Positions 6,824 to 14,056 of a stretch of DNA of 45,684 bases are shown here, piece after piece. Made by a program: the position numbers and the translations under genes. Position 1 is the stretch's first letter; each line of letters begins with the position of its first letter. Below the pieces are notes generated by a model, which was not told where the DNA came from, ran no database searches, and saw only the letters and a program-made list of their open reading frames with translations. The stretch comes from a virus, in the IMG/VR virus record IMGVR_UViG_3300034117_002487, positions 1 to 45,684 of that record, one strand, 5' to 3'.

Positions 6824-7977
6824 TGGAAGACATGACAGTGGCCATGATGAAGGTCCTCTTCAAAAAGGACGCGAACGGAAGCATGCGGACTTGGCAGGTG
6901 GAGCGCGAATGCGTCAACGCCCGCTATCGTGTGCATCACGGGGTTCTTGGCGGCGCGACCGTCACAACCGGGTGGGTGAATGTGCAGGGCAACACCTTGC
7001 GGTCCCCTTCAGAGCAATGCGCCTCCGAGGTTGAAGCCCTCTACAAGCACAAGCTCAAGACGGACTATTTCGACAGCCAGGTCGAGGCCATGGCCGGACC
7101 TCGGCACCTTGAGCCCATGCTTGCCAAGGGGTGGGACAAGATTGGCAAGAAGTTCGGCATGCCGTGGGAATGGATACTCCAGCCCAAGCTCGATGGCATT
7201 CGATGCTTGGCCAAGGCCGACGGATGCTTCTCCCGCAGCGGGGAGAAGTTCCTGACCACCGGCCCGATTGAGGAAGCTTTGCGCCCCCTGTTCGAGGCCA
7301 ACCCGGACCTGGTGCTCGACGGCGAGCTCTACAACCATGAGTTCCACGATCGGTTCAATGAGCTCTCGGGGCTGATCCGGAAGGGGATGAATGCCAAGAC
7401 CCCTCCGACAGTCGAGGAACTGTCCATGGCGCACTCTGTCATGCAGTATCACGTCTATGACATGCCGAGCCATCCCGGAGAACAAGACGAGCGGGCACGT
7501 GAGCTGGTAGAGCTGGTCCATGAGGTCCATCCCTTGCTCTTCTATGTGGATACCTGGGACTGCTCGAGCGAGGAGCGGGCAGACGAGCTCTATGAGCGCT
7601 GGCTGCAGGAAGGGTATGAGGGGATGATGTATCGACGCAAGTCAGCCCTCTACCAATACGGCAAACGGCCGTGGGACCTGCTCAAGCGCAAGCAGTTCGA
7701 GACTGCGGAGTTCCGCATCAAGCGGATCGAAGAAGGCGAAGGCGACTGGAAGGGCAGGGCCAAGCGCATCGTGTTCGAGTGGCATGATGGCCGCGAGTTC
7801 GGCTCAGGTCTTCGTGGCGATCGCGACGGGTTCTGCAAGAAGCTTTTCGACGATTGGGTTCTCGGCGAGTGCGAGTATGAAAGCGCCACTGTGCGTTACA
7901 TGCCTCCACCCGAAGGGGCCGTGCCGCGGGTAGCCGTGGCTATTGATTGGCATGGCAAAGACGGAAGGACAGACTAG
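6820..7977 (+). CDS. ATP-dependent DNA ligase with WGR-like N-terminus
   Basis: About 385 residues. The start overlaps the rtcB stop (ATGATGG); in-frame ATGs at 6808, 6823 and 6832 are alternatives. Residues about 10-85 resemble a WGR domain (LFKKDANG, then TWQVE and a Gly-rich stretch), a DNA-end-binding module. The catalytic part has motif I KLDGIR with the adenylated Lys at about 123, motif III LDGELY at about 166-171, motif IV EGYEGMMYRR and motif V LLKRKQF. It would seal nicks in phage replication and repair. The C-terminal OB domain appears present. It ends convergent with the minus operon, overlapping by 4 bases. Confidence 0.9.
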   Translation: MMEDMTVAMMKVLFKKDANGSMRTWQVERECVNARYRVHHGVLGGATVTTGWVNVQGNTLRSPSEQCASEVEALYKHKLKTDYFDSQVEAMAGPRHLEPMLAKGWDKIGKKFGMPWEWILQPKLDGIRCLAKADGCFSRSGEKFLTTGPIEEALRPLFEANPDLVLDGELYNHEFHDRFNELSGLIRKGMNAKTPPTVEELSMAHSVMQYHVYDMPSHPGEQDERARELVELVHEVHPLLFYVDTWDCSSEERADELYERWLQEGYEGMMYRRKSALYQYGKRPWDLLKRKQFETAEFRIKRIEEGEGDWKGRAKRIVFEWHDGREFGSGLRGDRDGFCKKLFDDWVLGECEYESATVRYMPPPEGAVPRVAVAIDWHGKDGRTD

Positions 7978-8387
7978 CCGTGCTTGGCTACTAAGGCCCT
8001 AGCCATATCAAGCAGGGCCTCATCAGTTCCGTCATTGCGAGCTCGGTTGATGATCCAGGCTACTAGCCGGACATTACCGAGCTCGTAACCCTTTGAGTTA
8101 TCTATGCGGTCTATCGAAGGAGCCCAATCACCAGCGCCCCAGATAAGCGAGCGATCCGTCATGGCGCAACGCATGGGTGCAACTAGTTCGGTGAGTTGAT
8201 CCAAAGTCAGCAATAGTATATGACCCCGCTTCCTTGAACTTGAAACGAGGCCCCGATATAAGCTCTTTACTGGATTATTAGCTCGCCAACGCTTATCTCC
8301 TTTGCGAGAAGCGGCTTTAGCAGTATCAGGGTTGTTGGCCCGCCACTTACGACAAGCTATGCGGGCCGCTTCAAGATCACGTGCCAC
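7974..8387 (-). CDS. HNH homing-endonuclease-like protein
   Basis: About 137 residues from a GTG at 8387, chosen for GGAG 7 bases upstream; ATG 8402 and TTG 8411 are alternatives. Two Trp-Arg-Ala-Asn-Asn-Pro repeats in the first third (KWRANNPD, RWRANNP) are typical of phage HNH nucleases. The core is SIDRIDNSKGYELGNVRLV followed by INRARN, the DRID-GY-NV signature. The classical first His is not clear, so activity is uncertain. It is the last gene of the minus operon and overlaps the kinase gene upstream, a common site for a free-standing homing endonuclease. Confidence 0.7.
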   Translation of the reverse strand: MARDLEAARIACRKWRANNPDTAKAASRKGDKRWRANNPVKSLYRGLVSSSRKRGHILLLTLDQLTELVAPMRCAMTDRSLIWGAGDWAPSIDRIDNSKGYELGNVRLVAWIINRARNDGTDEALLDMARALVAKHG

Positions 8388-8901
8388 GCATCCACTCCAC
8401 ATTACGAGCAATATCGTCCAAAGTATCGCACCGGAGCAGCGTCACGATAGAAGCAAATTGCTCTACCAGGTTCTTCACAGCTGTTCCTTGGCGCTTTAAC
8501 ATCGCCTCGGGCTGAGACCGCTCGAGTGCGCGTCGGGTCATAAGCTCCGGGCCATCCGTTATGGTGACCCCTAGGCGCACATCAAAGCCCATATCTTGCA
8601 TTTCGCGGATGGTCTTGCCATGGCCAAGCCGGGCACCCTCCCACACAACATGCCACCCTTTGTGGCCGTAGACCCAGGCATGTTCCATGGCTATGGGCTT
8701 GATGCTCATGGACAATCGATCGGTGCCGGGGAACTGGTGCTCCTCGTCATAGCGACCGAATACCACAACTCCGTCGAGAGGGTCCTCGTGACGAGGCAAG
8801 CGCTGGTCATTGCGATAGTGGAAATCACCCGAGGCTAGGAAAGCCTTCATGAGAGTGCTCTTGCCCGTGCAGGGCTCTCCAACAATGATCGTCGCTTTCA
8901 T
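8377..8901 (-). CDS. P-loop kinase-like protein
   Basis: 174 residues. ATG 8901 has AAGGG about 9 bases upstream; a GTG at 8922 is in frame. Walker A is GEPCTGKST (about residues 8-16). Further features are FGRYD, GTDRLSM, a Trp-Glu-Gly-Ala-Arg-Leu strand end and QPEAMLKRQGTAVKN near the C-terminus, so it is a small nucleoside/polynucleotide-kinase-type enzyme. Its layout (GRYD, GTDRLSM, EGxRL, late Arg/Gln helix) recalls the P-loop kinases that phosphorylate hydroxymethylated bases in hypermodified phage DNA, but that is from memory of the family and not shown here. A polynucleotide kinase partner for the ligases is the alternative. Confidence 0.6.
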   Translation of the reverse strand: MKATIIVGEPCTGKSTLMKAFLASGDFHYRNDQRLPRHEDPLDGVVVFGRYDEEHQFPGTDRLSMSIKPIAMEHAWVYGHKGWHVVWEGARLGHGKTIREMQDMGFDVRLGVTITDGPELMTRRALERSQPEAMLKRQGTAVKNLVEQFASIVTLLRCDTLDDIARNVEWMRGT

Positions 8902-9293
8902 GCCAATGCCCTTATAGCCCACAGCTCATTAGCCTGGCAGTTATCACCAGGCTTACCAAATCCATCAGACACGCCAGTAGCCGCAAGCAGAACCTTGAGC
9001 AGCTCAGGGTTCTCAGCTATGTATTCATCCCACAGCTGACGGTAAAGCACGTCACACTCATCCTGGTTGATGGCGCGTCGTCCCTTGGCTTTGCGCCAGT
9101 GTTGACCTGTCGCCCCGCCCTTAAAGACCTTGGCGCCCTGATAGAGCTCCTCAATTGAGGCATCTCCGCGGGCCTTGATCCTTGCAAAGAATGGACTGAA
9201 GCGGGTGTCTCCTCGGCTGCTGCACTCCAGATAGGGGAAGCAGCCATGCTTCACCATTCGCCGTGGCCCATGCAGCACCAGAACACTCGCCAT
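8898..9293 (-). CDS. Conserved phage protein (DUF6939-like)
   Basis: 131 residues, beginning MASVLVLHGP, 10 bases after the primase stop. The block YLECSSRGDTRFSPFFARI (about 22-40) followed by SIEELYQGAKVF is a strong conserved signature I associate with the DUF6939 family; function unknown. The Ser/Arg/Gly/Asp cluster looks like an active or binding site. The stop overlaps the kinase start by 4 bases, so the two products are probably made together. Association with primase and kinase points to DNA metabolism or modification. Confidence 0.6.
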   Translation of the reverse strand: MASVLVLHGPRRMVKHGCFPYLECSSRGDTRFSPFFARIKARGDASIEELYQGAKVFKGGATGQHWRKAKGRRAINQDECDVLYRQLWDEYIAENPELLKVLLAATGVSDGFGKPGDNCQANELWAIRALA

Positions 9294-9303
9294 AGCCAGC
9301 GCA

Positions 9304-11745
9304 TCAGAGTTCCTCCACGTCCAGCACGGGGTCAATGTCCTCCGCATCTATGGTCCAAGGAAGCTTCGAGCCCAGCTGGCTTTCGAACATGGCGCGGCAT
9401 TCTTGCAGGCTCGGTATCTTGTAGCCATAAGCCCGGCCGGAGCTATCCGCCTTGATGTCCATCCTATCGGACGGCACAGCCAGGCGGACATGCCGGACAC
9501 TCGACCCGAGACGCTTCTTCAAGCGATCACCAATGACCGTTTGGGTCGAACGGCGAGCCAGGTGGCGGTCACCGAGCTTGCGGAGATATTCTTCCAGACC
9601 ACGTTGCAGGTCTTCAGTGAAGAACACGCAAATGCCCGTGCCGTCCTTGCTGTCCCACTCACCGACAGCAGGGTCCACATCACCAAGGTTACCACGGCTC
9701 AGGCTTTCATACCACCAGGCATCGAGGTTGTCCAGGCTCTGCAGCTTCTGCTTGGCAAGGGCGGAGGTCTGCGGGATACGTGCACGCGGGTGGAAGCCGG
9801 CGAGCTTGCGACGTTTCAAATCAAAGAGCAAGCCCTGCAATCCACCATTCTCAAGCTGCTCGTGGAGGGCTGCAAAGAATGCCTTGTTGCCTCGGAACTT
9901 GGTATTGACCTCACTCACGGCAAAGCGGCGTTCATCGTCCATGGACGCAGGGATCACCCAATCCTCGTTCGATGCCATGACCACGTGCAGGTAGTTCCTA
10001 GCCGTGACCACGTCCTTGCCTTTGGCTTCGATGACAATCGTCGGCTCAGTGATGAGGGCCTTGAGAGTGCCTTCCGCCTTCTTGTCACCGGCCCACATCG
10101 CTTCGTCCGCGAACAGCAAGATACAGTCTCGCAAGTGGGCGTTGAAGTGATTGGTGAAGTGTTGTTGACTTGAGATATGCAGGCCATGTCGACCAGCAAG
10201 CTTGTAAAGTGCTCGGAGGAATGTGCCCTTGCCTGTGCCCTTCTGACCCTTGAAGACCAGTGCGACTTCAGCCTGCTGGTCCGGGTGCTGGATCATGAAT
10301 GCAGACCAGTCGAGCACATACTCATAGAACTCGCGGTTGCCATCACACAGGCCTTCGAGCAAGAGAGTGTCCAGCAGAGACCAGTCACCTTGCTTTGGCT
10401 CGACAGCCCAGTCGGTCCACAGGTTGAGAACTTTAGCGGACTTAGGGATACGATTGCCAGGGTCAAAAGCCACGCCGTCGTAGGTAGTGCGCCCACCCCA
10501 TGTAAGCCACTCACTGGCTAGAGCCACAGTCTTTTCGCCCTTCTGGACGCGGTGATTGGAGAGGAAGTCGAGGAAGTCACCCTTGCGGCTTGTCTCCCAA
10601 TACTCGCGGGCCTCAGGGGTATCCGGCGTCACCATGCCCCAGTCTTTACGCTGGCGATAGATGCGAAACTGGCCATTCTCGTTCACAGCGCAGTAGCCCT
10701 TGGCGTTCATCCGCTCGAGAGCAGAGACCATGGGGTCACCCGTAGCATCGTCGGATTGGAGAAGCAGATCTTCATCCCCGTCGCTACCGGCCTGCACTTC
10801 CTCGACGTCCTCGAAGTCATCAGCTGCGGCTTCACGAGGCAGGAGGTCCGCACGGCCCTGATCGACCAGTGCCTTGAACAGGGTCTTCTCTGTAACACGC
10901 CGGCCAGTCTGATCGGCATGCAAGGTATCCCAGCGGCGGCCAATAACCCAGCCTTCACCTGAAAACTCTGGGTCGCCCGTGGACCATGCAATGAACTCAT
11001 CGCGGCCTTCACCACCCGTCGCATGGTGGCAAGCACACATCATTTCGAACCAAGCTGAATGCTCGCGGAATTGGGTCGGGTCGAGCCCGTCCAACATTCG
11101 CTCAAGCTCTTCGGGCGAACGGTTGCCGGCGTCCACCGCGGCAACACGGCCAGGACGACGTGCAAGCTCAATGAGTGCATCAGGTGCAGCACTTACCATA
11201 CTTAGCGGAGTAGCAAGGACGTCGTCGTCCCAACGATATTGCCCGCCGGCCTTAAGGCCAGACTTGTCATCGCCAGGGTGCACAGAGCCCGGCGCAACAA
11301 CCTGACGCCCGTGTGCCTTGAACTCAAGACCAGGATAGGCCTCAAGGGTATCCCGCAGCAACGCATCTGCAGGCTTCTTCATGTAGATATGGAAGCCACC
11401 TGAACCCGTGACGACCCGTGGATAATTATCTAAGTCTATGTCGAGGTCTTTGGCCAATCGAGTAAGCGGGTCATCGCCCTCGGCATAATTGCGAGGGTCA
11501 GCGTCAAGCACAAGGTCTTCAGGACGCAGGCGAACGCCCACGTTCTTACCATCGTGCATGTGCTCCTTGGCTTCGTCAACAGTGAGTGCTGGCAGTAGTC
11601 GCCACTTGGAACCCATGGGGGCCTTACCAATAAGGCGTCCGCGGGCGTCGCGCGCCTCAACCGCGTTGAGAGGCACCAGCTCATAACCGCCAGCCCTGAA
11701 CGCGGCCAATTGGTCTGGCCTATGATCCCACTTACTCTTCATCAA
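9304..11745 (-). CDS. Primase-polymerase / SF3 helicase fusion
   Basis: 813 residues. The N-terminal PrimPol domain has the catalytic DxD (VLDADPRN, D81 and D83), SGGFHIY (115-121) and HGRQVVAPGS (145-154). The C-terminal half is a superfamily 3 helicase of the D5/DUF5906 type: Walker A GQKGTGKGT, Walker B LLFADEAMW, then a long arginine-finger region (MDDERRF). It should prime and unwind DNA at phage forks. The start overlaps the upstream gene by 4 bases. It is the main replication protein of the minus operon and is opposite in direction to polA, which is encoded elsewhere in the plus block. Confidence 0.92.
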   Translation of the reverse strand: MMKSKWDHRPDQLAAFRAGGYELVPLNAVEARDARGRLIGKAPMGSKWRLLPALTVDEAKEHMHDGKNVGVRLRPEDLVLDADPRNYAEGDDPLTRLAKDLDIDLDNYPRVVTGSGGFHIYMKKPADALLRDTLEAYPGLEFKAHGRQVVAPGSVHPGDDKSGLKAGGQYRWDDDVLATPLSMVSAAPDALIELARRPGRVAAVDAGNRSPEELERMLDGLDPTQFREHSAWFEMMCACHHATGGEGRDEFIAWSTGDPEFSGEGWVIGRRWDTLHADQTGRRVTEKTLFKALVDQGRADLLPREAAADDFEDVEEVQAGSDGDEDLLLQSDDATGDPMVSALERMNAKGYCAVNENGQFRIYRQRKDWGMVTPDTPEAREYWETSRKGDFLDFLSNHRVQKGEKTVALASEWLTWGGRTTYDGVAFDPGNRIPKSAKVLNLWTDWAVEPKQGDWSLLDTLLLEGLCDGNREFYEYVLDWSAFMIQHPDQQAEVALVFKGQKGTGKGTFLRALYKLAGRHGLHISSQQHFTNHFNAHLRDCILLFADEAMWAGDKKAEGTLKALITEPTIVIEAKGKDVVTARNYLHVVMASNEDWVIPASMDDERRFAVSEVNTKFRGNKAFFAALHEQLENGGLQGLLFDLKRRKLAGFHPRARIPQTSALAKQKLQSLDNLDAWWYESLSRGNLGDVDPAVGEWDSKDGTGICVFFTEDLQRGLEEYLRKLGDRHLARRSTQTVIGDRLKKRLGSSVRHVRLAVPSDRMDIKADSSGRAYGYKIPSLQECRAMFESQLGSKLPWTIDAEDIDPVLDVEEL

Positions 11746-12077
11746 TCACCCCTACATGTCTCGGGAACTTCGTCCCCATCTTCCCACCGCACGTCATGCT
11801 CCGGGCACCAATTGATGCCATTCGAGGATGCGTATACACAGGCAGGACGGGCGCGCCGGTTTGGTAGCAGCGCCTCTTCCGCTTCAAGCAGTGCCAGATA
11901 ATAAAGCACAGCCCTCTTTGCCACCACCGAAGGTTTGAGGTCCTCATAGGGCGGAGCAGTAGCCCTCCGCATGCAATAGGCCTCCACTCGCTCGAGGTCC
12001 GCGGGTGCAAGAGTCACCTTGATTTGTTGACGTATCCCTGGTGGGCGTCGTTTTTCAGCAGACCTCTTGAACGCCAC
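11742..12077 (-). CDS. Small basic protein, possible regulator, leading the primase operon
   Basis: 111 residues from GTG 12077, chosen because AAGGAGG lies 9 bases upstream; longer starts up to 12131 have no such site. Basic N-terminus (FKRSAEKRRPPGIRQQ), then IKVTLAPADLERVEAYCMRR and a long helix (VVAKRAVLYYLALLEAEEAL), similar in outline to ribbon-helix-helix proteins. A Cys pair (PACVYASSNGINWC) lies near the C-terminus. It overlaps the primase start by 4 bases. It could be a DNA-binding regulator or a helicase accessory factor. Confidence 0.65.
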   Translation of the reverse strand: MAFKRSAEKRRPPGIRQQIKVTLAPADLERVEAYCMRRATAPPYEDLKPSVVAKRAVLYYLALLEAEEALLPNRRARPACVYASSNGINWCPEHDVRWEDGDEVPETCRGD

Positions 12078-12159
12078 TTTACTCTGCCTCCTTGGTGGAG
12101 CTACGCTCCTAATCCGGAGCGCCTCATGCACGGGACCGTCGAGGGACGTGGCCGGTAAA

Positions 12160-12177
12160 GTTAATGGGTTGGTTAAC
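12160..12177. promoter_or_regulatory. Inverted repeat in the divergent intergenic region
   Basis: GTTAA and TTAAC flank 8 bases, halfway between the divergent starts at 12077 (minus) and 12260 (plus). It could be an operator. The form TTAA-N8-TTAAC is one base longer than the CtrA box TTAA-N7-TTAAC. No confident promoter could be assigned; TTGGTT-N16-TCTAAA starting at 12170 is a weak plus-strand candidate. Confidence 0.35.
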
Positions 12178-12259
12178 GACGGCGCTCAAGTCTAAAAGGG
12201 CCGAGCATAAGACCCAAACTAGAGCGAAACACCCCAAGCTAAGAAGGAGGCAACATCGA

Positions 12260-12640
12260 GTGGACGAGTTTATGAAACAGCACCTGGCCAACCAGGAGCG
12301 GATTGCAAAGGCCCTCGAGGGCATCGCAGCTAACGGCGGCGGAGGCTTTGTTGCCCCGGCAGCCGACAAGTCGGCGGATAAGCCGGCAACCAAGTCGGCG
12401 GATAAGCCGGCGACCAAGCTTGCTGAAAAGCCTGCTGAACCTGAAGCGCCTGCCGAGCCGGAAGGCCCGACTTACACGATCGATGAAGTTCGTGCGGCGC
12501 TGAAGGAATACCGTGCGATCGAAGGCGCCCCGGCAATGCTCGAGGTGCTCAAGACTCATGGTGGCAAGGAAGCCCTCACTGAGGTCGACCCCAAGCACTT
12601 CCCCGCGATCATGGAGGCTGTCGGCGCGGCCAAGGCCTAA
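12260..12640 (+). CDS. Hypothetical protein with Lys/Ala/Pro repeats
   Basis: 126 residues from GTG 12260, preceded by AAGGAGG at 9 bases; the upstream ATG 12164 has no binding site. Three parts: an N-terminal helix (1-22), a Gly-rich hinge and linker with two exact KSADKPAT units and a third degenerate one (about 36-60), then a helical domain starting TIDEVRAALKEY and containing MLEVLKTHGG. The C-terminal domain resembles a small module seen in phage replication or recombination proteins, but I cannot name it. The linker suggests a tethered, mobile domain. Confidence 0.65.
   Translation: MDEFMKQHLANQERIAKALEGIAANGGGGFVAPAADKSADKPATKSADKPATKLAEKPAEPEAPAEPEGPTYTIDEVRAALKEYRAIEGAPAMLEVLKTHGGKEALTEVDPKHFPAIMEAVGAAKA
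12368..12415 (+). repeat. Tandem direct repeat of two 24-bp units
   Basis: Units 12368-12391 and 12392-12415 differ at one base. They encode the KSADKPAT octapeptides of the linker in the surrounding gene, so copy number can vary without a frameshift. Confidence 0.85.
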
Positions 12641-12678
12641 CCGACCCACCGCGCTCGCCCTGACAGGAGAAAGACGTA

Positions 12679-12918
12679 ATGAAATTGATTACCCGCATCA
12701 TCGCCTTCCTGCTTCCGGCCGCCACGGTTGAGAGCGCAGTGAAGGCGCTGTATAAGGCGGTCGACCGCCTGGAAGCGGCCGAGCGCAATCAGAATGAGAA
12801 GCGCGTGGGCCTCGAACACATGATCGAGGACCTGCAGGCTCAGGCCGCTGCGGCGACCAAGGAAGCGGTGGATGCCAGGCGCATTCGCAACAACCTGGCC
12901 AAGCTCATCATCGATTGA
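12679..12918 (+). CDS. Membrane-anchored coiled-coil protein
   Basis: 79 residues after AGGAGAAAG. A short hydrophobic N-terminus (LITRIIAFLLPAATV, about 3-17) is followed by a long charged helix (about 20-72) with heptad-like spacing, suiting a coiled coil attached to the membrane. Function unknown. Confidence 0.65.
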   Translation: MKLITRIIAFLLPAATVESAVKALYKAVDRLEAAERNQNEKRVGLEHMIEDLQAQAAAATKEAVDARRIRNNLAKLIID

Positions 12919-12942
12919 GCCCAAGGGTCCGTCGCAAGGCGG

Positions 12943-13003
12943 GCCTGAGGAGAAAAGTGGGTTTGCTGGCGCAGTGCCAGCAAACCCACTCCTCTTCTCA
13001 GGC
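12943..13003 (+). terminator. Very long hairpin (28-bp stem)
   Basis: Left arm 12943-12970 pairs with 12976-13003 around the 5-base loop GCAGT. The inner 14 pairs (GTGGGTTTGCTGGC) are perfect, and the outer part has three G-U or mismatched positions. No T-run follows, so it may be a non-classical terminator or a double-strand-RNase (RNase III) processing site between 12918 and 13035. Confidence 0.7.
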
Positions 13004-13034
13004 ATTTGGGTTCTGAACAATAAGGAGACTGAAG

Positions 13035-13442
13035 ATGAACATTGTTGCAGTGACTTTCGATAACCACAATGGCTATCCTGGCTATAGCTCGAAGGGCAAG
13101 CATTACCACTACAAGACCGACCTGAACCTGGCTGTCGGCGACCAGTGCGTGGTGGATACCCCGTATGGCACGGCGCTGGTGACGGTGCGCTCGCTCAACC
13201 CGACCGGCGGCATTCGCAATGCTACCAAGTGGATCATCTCGAAGGTCGATCGCTCGCGCTACCTGGCGCGTATCGAGGCCGAAGCGGAACTGTGTGACCT
13301 CAATACCCAGCTCTCGATCGAGCTCGAAAAGGTGGCCATCGCCGAGCAGCGTCGTCTGCTGGCGGAACGCTATCCGGCGATCGGTGAGCTGGTCAAGCGG
13401 ATCGAGGGGCTGGAGGCAACGCTCGGCTCCTTCCAGGGCTGA
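13035..13442 (+). CDS. Conserved hypothetical phage protein
   Basis: 135 residues after AAGGAG. Residues 1-60 look like a small beta barrel (HYHYKTDLNLAVGDQCVVDTP, then GTALVTVRSL). This pattern is often seen in small phage proteins annotated only as hypothetical. The rest is helical (about 75-132, AEAELCDLNTQLSIELEKV), likely a coiled coil. No enzyme motif. Confidence 0.7.
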   Translation: MNIVAVTFDNHNGYPGYSSKGKHYHYKTDLNLAVGDQCVVDTPYGTALVTVRSLNPTGGIRNATKWIISKVDRSRYLARIEAEAELCDLNTQLSIELEKVAIAEQRRLLAERYPAIGELVKRIEGLEATLGSFQG

Positions 13443-13627
13443 TGGCCATTGGCAACGAAGGTCGGGGGCGCTCGCGAGTGCGTCTCCGCCTTCAGGTTGA
13501 CGGAACCTGGTGGTATCTGTCACGGACACACCTGGCGTTTGTCGGCCCACATGAAACGGCCGAGGGCGCCTATAACCATGCGGTAGCGTGCGGTGCTCGC
13601 TGGCGTGATGAGGAGATTTATCAATGA
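13442..13627 (+). CDS. Small hypothetical protein
   Basis: 61 residues, start overlapping the upstream stop (TGATG). Arg-rich N-terminus and aromatic centre (GTWWYLSRTHLAFVGP). Unrecognised. It overlaps the next start by 4 bases. Confidence 0.55.
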   Translation: MAIGNEGRGRSRVRLRLQVDGTWWYLSRTHLAFVGPHETAEGAYNHAVACGARWRDEEIYQ

Positions 13628-14055
13628 TTGAAGGGCGCCTACCCGAGAAGTGCTGCGAATGCGGCCAGCTCATTGAGCACGCGGACGACTCTCCGGTGGT
13701 GCGTGGGGAGCTTGTGCTTCGCCCCGGCTTCCAGACAGCCGAATGGCGTGGCCAGACGGTTCGCATGACCGGCCGCGAGTTCCAAACGCTGCTGTTCATC
13801 GTCAAGCGTGGCGAAGCCATGGCTCGCAAGATGTCCATTTACACGGCGGTCTTTGAACGCCCGGATGGAACGCCAGAGCCCAAGATTGTGGACGTCATTG
13901 TCTGCAAGGTTCGGCGCAAGCTGGCGGGCGTTGGCGGTGACGGTTTGATCGCCACCGTATGGGGCCAAGGCTATCGGCTTGACCCCACCAACGGTTCACC
14001 CCCTATCTTGACTGGACAAATGCGTCGAGCTGCTGCAAAGAACAAGGAAGACTGA
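13624..14055 (+). CDS. CtrA-like winged-helix DNA-binding protein without receiver domain
   Basis: 143 residues. The C-terminal two thirds match an OmpR/PhoB-type winged helix: MTGREFQTLLFIVKRG (48-63), recognition helix PEPKIVDVIVCKVRRKLA (84-101) and wing IATVWGQGYRLD (109-120). The recognition helix and the TVWGxGY wing are closest to CtrA, the alphaproteobacterial cell-cycle regulator, whose DNA-binding half reads PELKIIDVFICKLRKKL. There is no phosphoacceptor receiver domain; residues 1-30 instead carry a short Cys cluster (KCCECG). It may act as a constitutive CtrA mimic or competitor on host or phage promoters. Confidence 0.8.
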   Translation: MIEGRLPEKCCECGQLIEHADDSPVVRGELVLRPGFQTAEWRGQTVRMTGREFQTLLFIVKRGEAMARKMSIYTAVFERPDGTPEPKIVDVIVCKVRRKLAGVGGDGLIATVWGQGYRLDPTNGSPPILTGQMRRAAAKNKED

Positions 14056-14056
14056 T

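Noticed and set aside
9403-10173. Plus-strand ORF of 256 residues opposite the primase gene
   Set aside because: Lies across the SF3 helicase part of the primase-helicase; no start signal.
12161-12177. CtrA-type box (TTAA spacer TTAAC)
   Set aside because: The spacer is 8 bases instead of 7, so it does not meet the consensus; kept only as an inverted repeat.
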